Below are positions 1 to 8,529 of a stretch of 64,000 nucleotides of DNA, piece by piece. The translations under genes and the position numbers were made by a program. The stretch is from an uncultured Alphaproteobacteria bacterium. Lineage in GTDB: Bacteria > Pseudomonadota > Alphaproteobacteria > Pelagibacterales > Pelagibacteraceae. The notes under the pieces are model-generated. The model made no database searches, was not told the origin of the DNA, and was given only the letters and a program-made list of their open reading frames with translations. Location of the stretch: the NCBI GenBank assembly GCA_903869725.1, contig CAIQAD010000002.1, forward strand, positions 1-64,000, written 5' to 3'. Numbering within the stretch: the first letter of the stretch is position 1; each line of letters starts with the position of its first letter.

Positions 1-2
1 AT

Positions 3-320
3 TTTATAAATAAAAAATTTGAAAATTATTTATTATTTTCATTAATTCTAATTTCATGTATTAGTTTTTTACTTGCGCTTTATCATTCTGGATTAGAACT
101 TGGGTTCATAAAAGATTCAACTTTATGCAAAGCAAGTACCGCTGACTATCTTAACAAAGATACTATTTTAAAAAATTTAGAAAATAATACGTTACCTTCT
201 TGCAAAAATGTTAGTTTTAAATTTGTTGGATTATCTTTGGCTTCTTACAATATATTAAGCTCTTTGAGTTTTTTGATGTTATATTGTAAAGTATTTTTAT
301 GGATAAAAAAAAAAAGATAG
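3..320 (+). CDS. dsbB: DsbB-family disulfide bond formation protein (5' end outside window)
   Basis: This is the C-terminal part of a membrane quinone reductase that reoxidises DsbA-type thiol oxidases in the periplasm. Frame 3 is open from the window edge to a TAG at 318-320 (about 105 codons). It reads hydrophobic helix, then LALYHSGLELG (the DsbB HxGxE-like loop), a Cys in STLCKAST, a second Cys in TLPSCKNV, then FVGLSLASYN and a last helix, matching the second half of DsbB. The two loop cysteines fit the second redox pair. Its last 22 nt overlap the start of coq7 in another frame, across an 11-A tract, which suggests coupled translation. The N-terminal CxxC is outside the window. Confidence 0.75.
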   Translation, partial: FINKKFENYLLFSLILISCISFLLALYHSGLELGFIKDSTLCKASTADYLNKDTILKNLENNTLPSCKNVSFKFVGLSLASYNILSSLSFLMLYCKVFLWIKKKR

Positions 321-835
321 CTGAAATGATCAGAGTAAACCACGCAGGCGAACGTGGAGCTATAAAAATATATGAAGGACAATTAAAAGCATTACAGTTA
401 TTTAATAAAGACATTGAACTTCAAAATACTATTAAAGACATGCGAGATCATGAATTTGAACATTTAAATTTTTTTGAAAACGAAATTGTTGAACGAAAAA
501 TTAGACCAACAGCTTTTTTACCATTATGGGATGTGTTGGGTACTGTACTTGGTTTTGGCACTGTCTTGCTTGGAAAAAAAGCTACAACACTCTGCACTTC
601 TGCCGTGGAAGAAGTTATTGGAGAACATTACGGTCAACAAATCGATATTTTATCTAAAGAAATAAAAGAAGAAAAAGTCTTAAAAGAAAAATTTGTCAAA
701 TTTAGAAATGATGAATTGGAACACAAAAATACTGCAGAAAATTTAGGAGCAAACAATGATGGTGTTTATTTTATTTTAGATTCTATAATAAAAAATTGCT
801 CTAAAATTGCTATTAATATTTCTAAGAAATACTAA
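299..835 (+). CDS. coq7: Demethoxyubiquinone hydroxylase Coq7 (di-iron)
   Basis: Likely performs the last ring hydroxylation of ubiquinone synthesis, at the inner membrane. The 178-residue length is typical of bacterial Coq7. Ferritin-like di-iron ligands are visible: Glu18 in NHAGERGA, an ExxH at 52-55 (HEFEH), a second Glu/ExxH in VEEVIGEHYG near 100-110 and a final DELEH near 140. The ATG at 299 lies inside the end of dsbB, and the stop interlocks with the opposing HNH gene (4-nt overlap CTAA). Placement after dsbB is sensible because DsbB passes electrons to ubiquinone, but a functional link is inference. Confidence 0.93.
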   Translation: MDKKKKIAEMIRVNHAGERGAIKIYEGQLKALQLFNKDIELQNTIKDMRDHEFEHLNFFENEIVERKIRPTAFLPLWDVLGTVLGFGTVLLGKKATTLCTSAVEEVIGEHYGQQIDILSKEIKEEKVLKEKFVKFRNDELEHKNTAENLGANNDGVYFILDSIIKNCSKIAINISKKY

Positions 836-1401
836 CTTTCAAGTTTAACATCCCAATATAAATAATCTAACCAACTTTGATGTAAAAAATTTGGTGGAAA
901 AAATTTTCCATTATCATGTAATTCTTCAACGCTAGGTCTTATTGGCTTTATTTTGGGAATCATTCCACTAACATGAGGTAATTTTCCACCTTTTTTTACA
1001 TTACATGTACAACAAGCAGAAACAACATTTTCCCAACAAGTAATGCCTCCTCTTGATCTCGGTATTACATGATCAAAAGTTAAGTTTTTATTGTTTCCAC
1101 AGTATTGACAGGAAAATTTATCTCTTAAGAAAACGTTAAATCTAGTAAAATTAGGAAACTCTGAAGGCTTAATGTATTTTTTTAAAGAAATTACACTTGG
1201 TAATTTCATTGAAAAAGAAGGGCTTCTAATCTCCCTATCGTACTCAGAAACAATTGTAACTCTGTCTAAAAAAACGTCTCTAACAGCATCTTGCCAACAC
1301 CATAAAGATAAAGGGTAATAACTTAAAGGACGATAATCTGCGTTTAATACTAAAGCAGGACATTTTTCTAAAGGTACTAAATGTGCTTCGCTAATAATCA
1401 T
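832..1401 (-). CDS. HNH endonuclease family protein
   Basis: A 189-residue protein with a C-terminal HNH domain: zinc-type CQYC at 98-101, the catalytic-region DH at 110-111 (FDHVIPRSRGG), and CCTC at 130-133 followed by NVKKGG. The N-terminal half (NADYRPLSYYPLSLW) matches the conserved, chromosomal, non-mobile HNH protein common in alphaproteobacteria and cyanobacteria, whose biological role is not established. There are no signs of mobility: no intron, no repeats, and composition like its neighbours. It is convergent with coq7, the two sharing 4 nt at their stops. Confidence 0.85.
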   Translation of the reverse strand: MIISEAHLVPLEKCPALVLNADYRPLSYYPLSLWCWQDAVRDVFLDRVTIVSEYDREIRSPSFSMKLPSVISLKKYIKPSEFPNFTRFNVFLRDKFSCQYCGNNKNLTFDHVIPRSRGGITCWENVVSACCTCNVKKGGKLPHVSGMIPKIKPIRPSVEELHDNGKFFPPNFLHQSWLDYLYWDVKLES

Positions 1402-1456
1402 TTGTTATACAATTGATATATGAAATTTGGCTGAAATGGTAATATTTAATTATTAA

Positions 1457-2119
1457 TTATTTAAGACTGTTAATAAATTCTAAACCTAAACTTAACCCCT
1501 GAGTCGGTATTGAATGAGCACAATTTTTAAAAATTTTTGTTTTTACGTTAATTTTTAATCTATTTAAAAAATCTTTTGCCTCGAGCATATCTTCGACTGG
1601 CACTATATTATCTTCATTACCATGCATTAAAAAAATAAAAGGACGAGATTTTAAATTATCTTCAATAAGTTTCTTATCATATATTTTACCTGAATAACCA
1701 ACCACACCTTTAATTTGATTAAAGTTTGTCAAAGCATAATGCAATGACATCATTGTACCTTGACTGAAACCTACAAGAAATAATTTTGAATAATCCAAAC
1801 TTAATTGTTCAAGTTTTTTATCTATAAAATCTTTTAATTTTAAAATCGAACTATTTAATTGGCGAGCAATATCTTTTTCATTGTTATTCATTAAATCAAA
1901 CCATTCAAATCCTAAGGAATTTATAGAACAATTATTTGGTGCATTAGGAGAAGTAAAATAAAATTCTGGTAAAAATCTCTGCCAATAACTACCTATACTA
2001 ATTAAATCTTTTCCATCTGATCCATACCCGTGACAAAATACTATAAGATTTTTAGCCTTCTCGCTTAGCTGTGTTAAAGAAGATGTTTTTAAATTAAGTG
2101 TTTCTTCTATTAATGGCAT
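1457..2119 (-). CDS. Carboxylesterase / phospholipase family alpha/beta hydrolase
   Basis: A 220-residue cytosolic serine esterase of the YpfH/phospholipase-carboxylesterase family. It shows an oxyanion-hole HGYGSDG near 30-36, the nucleophile elbow GFSQGT with Ser119, an acid in HGNEDNIVP near 170 and the catalytic His in NCAHSIPTQG near 202. No signal peptide is seen. Its natural substrate cannot be read from sequence; family members hydrolyse short acyl esters or lysophospholipids. It lies 55 nt downstream of nothing on its own strand and is divergent from the HIG1-domain gene with a 47-nt gap. Confidence 0.85.
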   Translation of the reverse strand: MPLIEETLNLKTSSLTQLSEKAKNLIVFCHGYGSDGKDLISIGSYWQRFLPEFYFTSPNAPNNCSINSLGFEWFDLMNNNEKDIARQLNSSILKLKDFIDKKLEQLSLDYSKLFLVGFSQGTMMSLHYALTNFNQIKGVVGYSGKIYDKKLIEDNLKSRPFIFLMHGNEDNIVPVEDMLEAKDFLNRLKINVKTKIFKNCAHSIPTQGLSLGLEFINSLK

Positions 2120-2166
2120 AATTTTTTATTTATATAATTTTTATTAATTTGTGATAATGATTTTTA

Positions 2167-2370
2167 ATGTCTCAAAAATCAATGAGTATGATTGCACTTA
2201 TAGCTTTGGCCATTGTGGCTATAGTCCTTTTTAAAGGGATTAAATCTTTTCTTATTGGCGGAAATATTGAAGCCAAAAGACAAAGCAACAAACTTATGCA
2301 ATTAAGAATATTTGTTCAATTTTGTGCAATAATTATTTTAATGATTTTAGCTTGGGTTTACGGAAAATAA
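2167..2370 (+). CDS. HIG1-domain (twin transmembrane) protein
   Basis: A 67-residue protein with two hydrophobic segments (about 8-24 and 46-64) joined by a short positive loop (GGNIEAKRQSNKLMQLRI). The loop and the final helix fit the bacterial HIG1_N (hypoxia-induced) family, which in mitochondria and alphaproteobacteria is associated with cytochrome oxidase assembly. The assignment is by pattern. The gene stands alone between two opposing genes; its stop is one base from the stop of the convergent TlpA gene. Confidence 0.7.
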   Translation: MSQKSMSMIALIALAIVAIVLFKGIKSFLIGGNIEAKRQSNKLMQLRIFVQFCAIIILMILAWVYGK

Positions 2371-2371
2371 T

Positions 2372-2917
2372 TTAAAAATTTCTTAACCAATTTACAAATT
2401 CTTGATCCGAAAAATTAATTGCACCTATAATTCTGGCTATTTCTTTACCATCTTTATCTAATATTAAAGTAGTAGGTAGGCCTCTAAGTGCTATTTTATT
2501 AGCTAAAGTAAATTCTGGATCATAGTAAGTCCCAAAATTTTTAATCTTCAGCTCATTAAAAAAAATATCAGTATTTTTTTTATTAATTTTTTCAACATTA
2601 ATTGAATAGATTTTGATATTACTCTTACCAAAAATTTCTACTAACTTATCTAATGAGGGCATTTCTTCTTTGCATGGTAAACACCATGTTGCCCAAAAAT
2701 TTACTAAATTAATTTTATGATCAAAATTAGCTAATTTTAATTTATTGCCATTAAAATCTATGAATTCTTCGTCAGTTCTATCGATTGTTTTTTGGTTAAT
2801 AATTATATTTTTGAAAGGAGGATTTTTAAATTCTTGTGATAAAGACTGATTAGTAATAAATGTTGATAGACCTAAAATAAAGTAAAAAACTTTTAAAGTT
2901 TTTTTCATAATAAACAT
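2372..2917 (-). CDS. tlpA: TlpA/ResA-family thiol-disulfide reductase
   Basis: A secreted or membrane-anchored thioredoxin-like reductase of 181 residues as read. The first MFIM is probably extra; a start at the fourth residue (2908) gives a better signal peptide, MKKTLKVFYFILGLSTF. The thioredoxin fold is clear: active site WATWCLPCKEEMP with Cys79 and Cys82, and the cis-proline loop LRGLPTT near 148. Family members reduce apocytochrome c or copper-site cysteines outside the inner membrane. A tlpA next to argH is a common alphaproteobacterial arrangement. A second, distinct member (ccmG) lies at 62.4-62.9 kb. Confidence 0.85.
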   Translation of the reverse strand: MFIMKKTLKVFYFILGLSTFITNQSLSQEFKNPPFKNIIINQKTIDRTDEEFIDFNGNKLKLANFDHKINLVNFWATWCLPCKEEMPSLDKLVEIFGKSNIKIYSINVEKINKKNTDIFFNELKIKNFGTYYDPEFTLANKIALRGLPTTLILDKDGKEIARIIGAINFSDQEFVNWLRNF

Positions 2918-2944
2918 AGATTAAAATTATACATTATCTAATCG

Positions 2945-4333
2945 ATGGCTAAAGAAAAAAAAAATTCTGTCTGGGGAACAAGAGTAAAAAAACCAACCTC
3001 AAAGCTTTTACAATCTATTAACTCGTCTATTGATGTAGATAAAAGATTATATAATGAAGATATTGAAGCATCTATTGCACACTGCGAGATGCTATCTAAA
3101 CAAAAAATTATTAATCCTATATCTGCAAAAAAAATTATAACTGGACTAAAAAAAATTAAAATTGAAATTAAAAATAAAAAATTTGAATTTAAAAGAGAAC
3201 ATGAAGATATTCACCTTAATATTGAAAAAAGATTATATGAAATTATAGGTGCACACGCTGGCTATTTGCATGCAGCAAGATCAAGAAACGATCAAGTAAT
3301 TACAGATTTTAAATTATGGCTTAAAAAATCATCAAATATTTTAGATAAAAATTTAACTTTATTAATAAAAAGTTTTTTAAATAAAGCAAAAAAAAATATT
3401 AAAATCATAATGCCTGGCTTTACGCATCTCAAAAATGCTCAGCCTGTTCTTTTTTCACATTATTTACTGGCATATGTTGAGATGTTTAAAAGAGATAAAA
3501 TAAAAATTAAAAACTTTTTAAACAATATTGATGAAAATCCTTTGGGTTCTGCAGCGTTGGCGGGAACATCGCTTAATATTGATAGACATTACACTGCAAA
3601 AAAACTTGGGTTTAAAAAGCCAACTGACAATTCAATAGATTCTGTTGCTGATAGAGATTTTGTAATAGAATTTCTATTTATCTCATCTTTATGCTCTATG
3701 CATTTATCTAGACTTGCTGAAGAAATCATTATCTGGAATTCAGATTTAGTAAATCTCATTACTATAGACGACAATTTACTCACAGGATCTTCTATTATGC
3801 CTCAGAAAAAAAATCCTGATTCTGCAGAACTTATAAGAGGAAAAACTGGACAAGTATTTGGTAACTTAGTTTCTATGTTAACTACTATGAAAGGCCTACC
3901 TTTAGCATATTTTAAAGATATGCAAGAAGATAAGGCTTCTGTATTTGAAACTTACGATACCGTCTTACTAAATATTCAATTAGCAACAGAATTAGTAAAT
4001 GGAATTAACCCAAATAAAGATAAAATGTTTAAAGCTGCAAAATTAGGATTCACCACAGCTACAGATTTTGCAGATTATTTAGTAAAAAGAGGATTTTCAT
4101 TCAGAGATGCGCATAAAAAATCTGCTGAACTGGTTAATTTAGCTGAAAAAAACAACCAAACTTTAGATGAACTAAATCTTTCAACGATAAAAAATATTGA
4201 AAAAAGTGTAGATAAAGATGTCTTAAATATTTTTAATATTAGTAACTCTGTTCAGTCAAAAAAATCTTATGGCGGAACATCTGCATTTAATGTTATTAAA
4301 ATGATTAATAAATATCAAAAAGAATTTAAATGA
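2945..4333 (+). CDS. argH: Argininosuccinate lyase
   Basis: Last step of arginine biosynthesis: argininosuccinate to arginine plus fumarate. The 462 residues match the family length. The fumarase/aspartase superfamily signature GSSIMPQKKNPD is present near 280-290, with catalytic-region HLKNAQPV and the HxxxxR region LHAARSRNDQ near 108-117. It is divergent from tlpA (27-nt gap). Its TGA stop overlaps the ATG of the small lipoprotein gene as ATGA, so translation is probably coupled through to lptM and lysA. Confidence 0.97.
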   Translation: MAKEKKNSVWGTRVKKPTSKLLQSINSSIDVDKRLYNEDIEASIAHCEMLSKQKIINPISAKKIITGLKKIKIEIKNKKFEFKREHEDIHLNIEKRLYEIIGAHAGYLHAARSRNDQVITDFKLWLKKSSNILDKNLTLLIKSFLNKAKKNIKIIMPGFTHLKNAQPVLFSHYLLAYVEMFKRDKIKIKNFLNNIDENPLGSAALAGTSLNIDRHYTAKKLGFKKPTDNSIDSVADRDFVIEFLFISSLCSMHLSRLAEEIIIWNSDLVNLITIDDNLLTGSSIMPQKKNPDSAELIRGKTGQVFGNLVSMLTTMKGLPLAYFKDMQEDKASVFETYDTVLLNIQLATELVNGINPNKDKMFKAAKLGFTTATDFADYLVKRGFSFRDAHKKSAELVNLAEKNNQTLDELNLSTIKNIEKSVDKDVLNIFNISNSVQSKKSYGGTSAFNVIKMINKYQKEFK

Positions 4334-4461
4334 AAAAAAATATTATATTTTTGTTATTAATACTTTTTATTTTTTCTTGTGGAGTAAAAAACACTCCAAA
4401 AAATATTGATACCACTTATTCTTCTTCATCAGCAAATAATGACTCATCAACAAAACAATAA
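4330..4461 (+). CDS. lptM: Small lipoprotein, LptM (YifL)-like
   Basis: A 43-residue reading frame too short for routine gene calls. It starts at the ATG that overlaps the argH stop (ATGA) and ends in TAA at 4459-4461. Residues 1-16 are a signal peptide (MKKN, then a run of Ile, Leu and Phe) with lipobox IFSC and Cys17 for lipidation. The start of the mature protein, CGVKNTP, resembles CGLKGPL of LptM. The rest is a Ser/Thr/Asn-rich tail. Proteobacterial LptM, which assists maturation of the LPS transporter LptD, is typically encoded just before lysA or dapF, and lysA follows here after 27 nt. The identity rests on size, lipobox and position. Confidence 0.75.
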   Translation: MKKNIIFLLLILFIFSCGVKNTPKNIDTTYSSSSANNDSSTKQ

Positions 4462-4488
4462 AAATAAAAAATTTATTTAAATTACTTA

Positions 4489-5724
4489 ATGAATTTTTTA
4501 AAATTCAAAAATAAAAAACTTTTCTTTGAAAATCTCTCGATTGAAAATATTACTAAAAAAATTAATACTCCATTTTATCTTTACTCCTCCAAACAATTAA
4601 ATTTTAATTTTAATACATTTAAAAATGCATTTAAAAAAATTAAACCACTTATATGTTTTTCTGTTAAATCTAATTCAAATATAAAAATAATAAATGAATT
4701 AAAAAAGAATGGTTCTGGAGCAGACGTAGTATCTTTGGGAGAGTTAAAAATTGCGCTTAAAGCAGGAATTCACCCAAAAAAAATAGTTTTTTCTGGTGTT
4801 GGAAAATCTTATGAAGAATTATCTTATGCAATAAGTAAAAATATTCTTCTTATAAACGCTGAATCAGAAAGTGAAATTACAACAATTAATCATATTGCTA
4901 AAAAAAATAATAAAATTGTATCAGTTGGTATTAGAATTAATCCTAATATTTCTGCTAAAACTAACAAAAAAATATCTACCGGAAAAAAAGGAAATAAATT
5001 TGGTCTATCGTTAGATGCTTGCCAAAAAATTTTTATAGAACATTATAAATATGAAAATATAAGTTTTGAAGCAGTTAGTGTACACATTGGTTCTCAAATT
5101 TTTGAAATTTCCCCTTTTAAAAAAGTTTTAAATGTTTTAACAAAATTAAATCAGCAAATAAATCATACTGGTATTAATTTAAAATATATTGATCTTGGTG
5201 GAGGTCTTGGAACTCCTTATTCAAATCATGAAAAACCATTTAATATTAAAAAATATGCTCAAATAGTTGGCAAATTTAAAAAAATAAATAAAGTTAAAAT
5301 AATATTTGAACCCGGAAGGTTTATAGTAGGTAATGCAGGAGTTCTTATTTCTAAAATTATTTATATTAAAAAAACTCCAACAAAAAGATTTATTATTTTA
5401 GATGCGGCAATGAATGATCTTATGAGGCCAGCTCTTTATGATGCAAAACATCATATCCAGCCTGTAATTAAAAATAAATCAAATACTTTTAAAAATATTG
5501 AATTTGTAGGGCCTGTTTGCGAAAGTTCGGATAGTTTTATTTCTTATAAAAAATATCAAAATCTAAAAGAAGGAGAATTTATTTGCATTAATAACATTGG
5601 AGCGTATGGAAGGTCTTTAGCTTCAAATTATAACACAAGACCTTATGCCGCTGAGTTACTAATTAATGATAATAAATTTAAAGTTATAAGACCAAAACAA
5701 AGACTTGAAACATTAATTAATTAA
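4489..5724 (+). CDS. lysA: Diaminopimelate decarboxylase
   Basis: Converts meso-diaminopimelate to L-lysine using PLP. At 411 residues it is standard length. The PLP lysine is Lys60 in CFSVKSNSN, the phosphate-binding glycine stretch is LGGGLGTPY, the EPGR motif (FEPGRFIVGNAG) binds the cofactor and substrate, and VCESSDSF carries the cross-subunit active-site Cys. It is the third gene of argH-lptM-lysA-plsC. The other diaminopimelate genes in the window are asd and dapF. Confidence 0.97.
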   Translation: MNFLKFKNKKLFFENLSIENITKKINTPFYLYSSKQLNFNFNTFKNAFKKIKPLICFSVKSNSNIKIINELKKNGSGADVVSLGELKIALKAGIHPKKIVFSGVGKSYEELSYAISKNILLINAESESEITTINHIAKKNNKIVSVGIRINPNISAKTNKKISTGKKGNKFGLSLDACQKIFIEHYKYENISFEAVSVHIGSQIFEISPFKKVLNVLTKLNQQINHTGINLKYIDLGGGLGTPYSNHEKPFNIKKYAQIVGKFKKINKVKIIFEPGRFIVGNAGVLISKIIYIKKTPTKRFIILDAAMNDLMRPALYDAKHHIQPVIKNKSNTFKNIEFVGPVCESSDSFISYKKYQNLKEGEFICINNIGAYGRSLASNYNTRPYAAELLINDNKFKVIRPKQRLETLIN

Positions 5725-5728
5725 TTAA

Positions 5729-6418
5729 ATGCGTTTCTTAAGATCACTGATCTTTAATATTGCTACTTATTGTGGATCTTTTTTTTCTACATTAATAGCA
5801 TTACCTACATTGATAATGCCAAGAAAAGTAATGGCATGGATAGCAAAATGGTTAGGTTTATATATTATTTTATGTGTAAGATTTTTTTTAAATACAAAAA
5901 TAATATTTGAGGGACTAGAAAATATTCCAAAAGATAAAAAGTTTTTTGTTGCCTCTGCACATCAATCAATTTGTGAAACGTTTGTGTTTAATTATATTTT
6001 AAACTCTCCGATTTTTATCGTCAAAGAAGAGCTTTTTAAAATTCCATTTTATGGATGGTGTATAAAAAAAATGGGTTATATAGGTATTAATAGAAATAAA
6101 ATTAGCAAAAATAATATTAGTTTCTTAGAAAAAACCATTCAAAGAATTCATAAAGAAAAATATCCTATAGTTATATTTCCACAAGGAACTAGAATTAAAA
6201 ATAATGAGCGAGTTCCTCTTAAACGAGGAGTAGGAAGAATTTATGAAACTTCTAAAATTACCTGTATACCTGTTAAGTTAGATACAGGCGATGTATGGCC
6301 TAGAGATGATTTTTTAAGATATCCCGGAAAGATTCATATAGAATTTAAAAAACCAATAGAACCAGGTTTAAACTTAAATGATTTTATGGTTAAACTAGAA
6401 AAAGAAATATATGATTAA
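5729..6418 (+). CDS. plsC: 1-acyl-sn-glycerol-3-phosphate acyltransferase
   Basis: Acylates lysophosphatidic acid to phosphatidic acid at the inner membrane. The 229-residue protein has N-terminal hydrophobic segments (about 8-30 and 38-55). The catalytic His78 is in AHQSICE, so the usual HX4D reads HX4E; the second block is FPQGTR where many members have FPEGTR. Both variants occur in alphaproteobacterial relatives as far as I recall, so activity is still expected. It follows lysA after 4 nt and interlocks stop-to-stop with tyrA (TTAA). Confidence 0.9.
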   Translation: MRFLRSLIFNIATYCGSFFSTLIALPTLIMPRKVMAWIAKWLGLYIILCVRFFLNTKIIFEGLENIPKDKKFFVASAHQSICETFVFNYILNSPIFIVKEELFKIPFYGWCIKKMGYIGINRNKISKNNISFLEKTIQRIHKEKYPIVIFPQGTRIKNNERVPLKRGVGRIYETSKITCIPVKLDTGDVWPRDDFLRYPGKIHIEFKKPIEPGLNLNDFMVKLEKEIYD

Positions 6419-7323
6419 TTTTTTCTACCAAAATTAGGAAGGTTAATATCTTGTCCCGCTTTAATAATTTCTTTTCTAACTTTTCCAGTTTTAGAAAATA
6501 ATTTAAATAATTTATTCTTATCTTTATTAATTATTGTTTTCTTCAATTTATTAAGATCATAATTAAATTTATTAAGCATATTTAAAATTTGTTTACTATT
6601 ATTCATCACAATATCACGCCACATGGTTGGATCTGATGACGCTATTCTTGTAAAATCTCTAAAACCACTGGCACTATATTTAATAACTTCTGACTTAGTA
6701 TCATTTTCTAAATTAGCTGCAGTACCAACTATATTAAAAGCTATTAAATGAGGAATATGACTTGTGATTGCCATTACCTTATCATGATGTTCAGCTTTCA
6801 TACATTGAGTCCTGCTTCCAATCTTTTTCCAAAAATTAATTATTTTTTTTAAGGATTTTTGATTACTTTTATTTATAGGCGTGACAATGCACCACCTATT
6901 TTTAAATAACTCAGCAAAACCATGTTCTGGACCACTATTTTCAGTTCCTGCTATTGGATGGGCTGGTATCCAAATTATCTCTTTTTTATTAATTAATTTT
7001 TTTACAATCTGAGAAACTGCTACTTTGGCTGACCCAACGTCAGTAAGAATACATCCTTTTTTTAGGTTATTTCTAATATTTAAAATGATTTGTTTATATG
7101 AACTTAATGGCGTGCAAATTATTACCAAATCTGAATTAAAAACACTTTTTTTGATATTCAATTCAATTTCATTACAAATTTTTAATTTCTTTACTTTTTT
7201 TAAAACACTGCTTGATAGATCATGGGCAACTAAATTTTTACATAATTTTTTTTTTTTTATAGCTCTAGCTAGAGATGAGCCTATAAGACCCATTCCTATA
7301 ATTGTAATTTTTTTAAACATCAA
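6415..7323 (-). CDS. tyrA: Prephenate/arogenate dehydrogenase
   Basis: Oxidative decarboxylation of prephenate or arogenate in tyrosine synthesis. At 302 residues it has the N-terminal NAD(P)-binding Rossmann motif IIGMGLIGSSLARA (about 7-20), the prephenate-binding region IPAHPIAGTENSGPEH near 120-135 and the helical catalytic part with SHIPHLIAFNIV. No ACT or chorismate mutase domain is fused. It overlaps the upstream hisC by 11 nt. The hisC-tyrA pair is typical of alphaproteobacteria, where the aminotransferase may also serve aromatic amino acids. Confidence 0.93.
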   Translation of the reverse strand: MMFKKITIIGMGLIGSSLARAIKKKKLCKNLVAHDLSSSVLKKVKKLKICNEIELNIKKSVFNSDLVIICTPLSSYKQIILNIRNNLKKGCILTDVGSAKVAVSQIVKKLINKKEIIWIPAHPIAGTENSGPEHGFAELFKNRWCIVTPINKSNQKSLKKIINFWKKIGSRTQCMKAEHHDKVMAITSHIPHLIAFNIVGTAANLENDTKSEVIKYSASGFRDFTRIASSDPTMWRDIVMNNSKQILNMLNKFNYDLNKLKKTIINKDKNKLFKLFSKTGKVRKEIIKAGQDINLPNFGRKN

Positions 7324-8392
7324 AAATCCTATTCAAAGTTTTCAAAAAAAGAATATTTTCCTTATCAGTGCCTATAGTGACTCTTAAAGCATTGGGTAAA
7401 CTATAGCTTTTCATTTTTCTAAGAATAATATTGGATTTTATAAAACGATCATAAACTTTATCTGCAGATATGTTCTTATTATCAAAACGCATTAAAAAAA
7501 AGTTAGCAACCGGTATATTTGTTATAATTTTTAATCTCAAAAAATTTTTAAAAAATATTTGCGCCCATTTTTGGTTATGAACAATATTCTTGGATAACCA
7601 TTTTACATCTTTTATAGATTCTACAGCTACCATTTGCGCTACTCCATTTACGTTAAATGGTGGTTTAATTAACTTCATAGCTTCAATAATCTTACTGTTG
7701 CCATAACCCCATCCTAATCTAAGACTTGCCAGTCCATAAATTTTTGAAAAAGATCTAGTAATTAAAACATTATTATAATTTTTAAATAAATCTAAGCCTG
7801 AACTATAATCTTCTTTCATTACAAATTCAGAATAAGCATCATCCACTACTAACAATATATTTTTTCTAAGTTTCTTTCTAAGTAACAAAATTTCTTCTTT
7901 GTCTAAATAAGTTCCTGTTGGATTGTTTGGATTTGCTATAAAAACTATCTTAGTTTTGGAAGTAACTTTATTTAATATCGAGTAGATATCTGCTTTAAAA
8001 TTATCTTCTTTAGCTTCAACAACTTTTCCTCCAAAAATTTTCGCATAAATTCTATACATAAGAAAACTATACTCGGTGACAATGACCTCGTCTTTTGGAC
8101 TTAAAAGCAATTGACAAGCAAGACTAATAATCTCATCAGAACCATTTCCAATAATTATATTATTGGAATTTAGTTTAAATTTTTTAGATATAATTTCTGT
8201 TAGAATACCAGAATTAGAATCTGGATATCTTGATAGTTTATTAGAATATTTTGCATATATAGAGATTGCTTTTTTAGATGGACCTAAAGCAGATTCATTG
8301 GCTGATAATTTTATAGGATTTTCAATATTCTTAATTTTAGATACTCCGCCAATATATTTTAAATTATTAAAATTTTTAAACTTAATGTTCAT
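7313..8392 (-). CDS. hisC: Histidinol-phosphate / aromatic aminotransferase
   Basis: Class I/II PLP aminotransferase of 359 residues. Motifs: substrate phosphate and cofactor region LSANESALGPS near 28-38, IGNGSDEII near 80, the NPNNPTG loop near 155, VVDDAYSEF near 183 and the PLP lysine in SFSKIYGLASLRLGW near 215. The family transaminates imidazole acetol-phosphate, and in hisC-tyrA operons often also arogenate or phenylpyruvate. It is divergent from the SAM-II/metW leader. A possible -10 (TATAAT on the minus strand, 8449 to 8444) lies upstream without a good -35. Confidence 0.93.
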   Translation of the reverse strand: MNIKFKNFNNLKYIGGVSKIKNIENPIKLSANESALGPSKKAISIYAKYSNKLSRYPDSNSGILTEIISKKFKLNSNNIIIGNGSDEIISLACQLLLSPKDEVIVTEYSFLMYRIYAKIFGGKVVEAKEDNFKADIYSILNKVTSKTKIVFIANPNNPTGTYLDKEEILLLRKKLRKNILLVVDDAYSEFVMKEDYSSGLDLFKNYNNVLITRSFSKIYGLASLRLGWGYGNSKIIEAMKLIKPPFNVNGVAQMVAVESIKDVKWLSKNIVHNQKWAQIFFKNFLRLKIITNIPVANFFLMRFDNKNISADKVYDRFIKSNIILRKMKSYSLPNALRVTIGTDKENILFLKTLNRIFDV

Positions 8393-8497
8393 AAATGTTT
8401 TGAATGATGTTTAAATAACATAATGTAATTATCCTTCATACTAATTATAAACGTCATTTAAAAAAAATTATAAAAAAAGCAACAGCAGCAATATAAA

Positions 8498-8526
8498 TTG
8501 ACAAAAAATAATACCTAGGTTAAAAT
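8498..8526 (+). promoter_or_regulatory. Near-consensus sigma-70 promoter for the SAM-II/metW transcript
   Basis: Perfect -35 TTGACA at 8498-8503, exact 17-nt spacer, and -10 TAAAAT at 8521-8526 (one mismatch to TATAAT). The predicted transcription start, 6-7 nt downstream, falls at about 8532-8533, right at the first base pair of the SAM-II aptamer, so the RNA would begin with the riboswitch and have no extra 5' leader. Confidence 0.7.
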
Positions 8527-8529
8527 TTT

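Noticed and set aside
832-1401. HNH gene as a homing or mobile element
   Set aside because: It has the sequence of a stable chromosomal family, sits tightly packed between housekeeping genes, and has no flanking repeats or intron.
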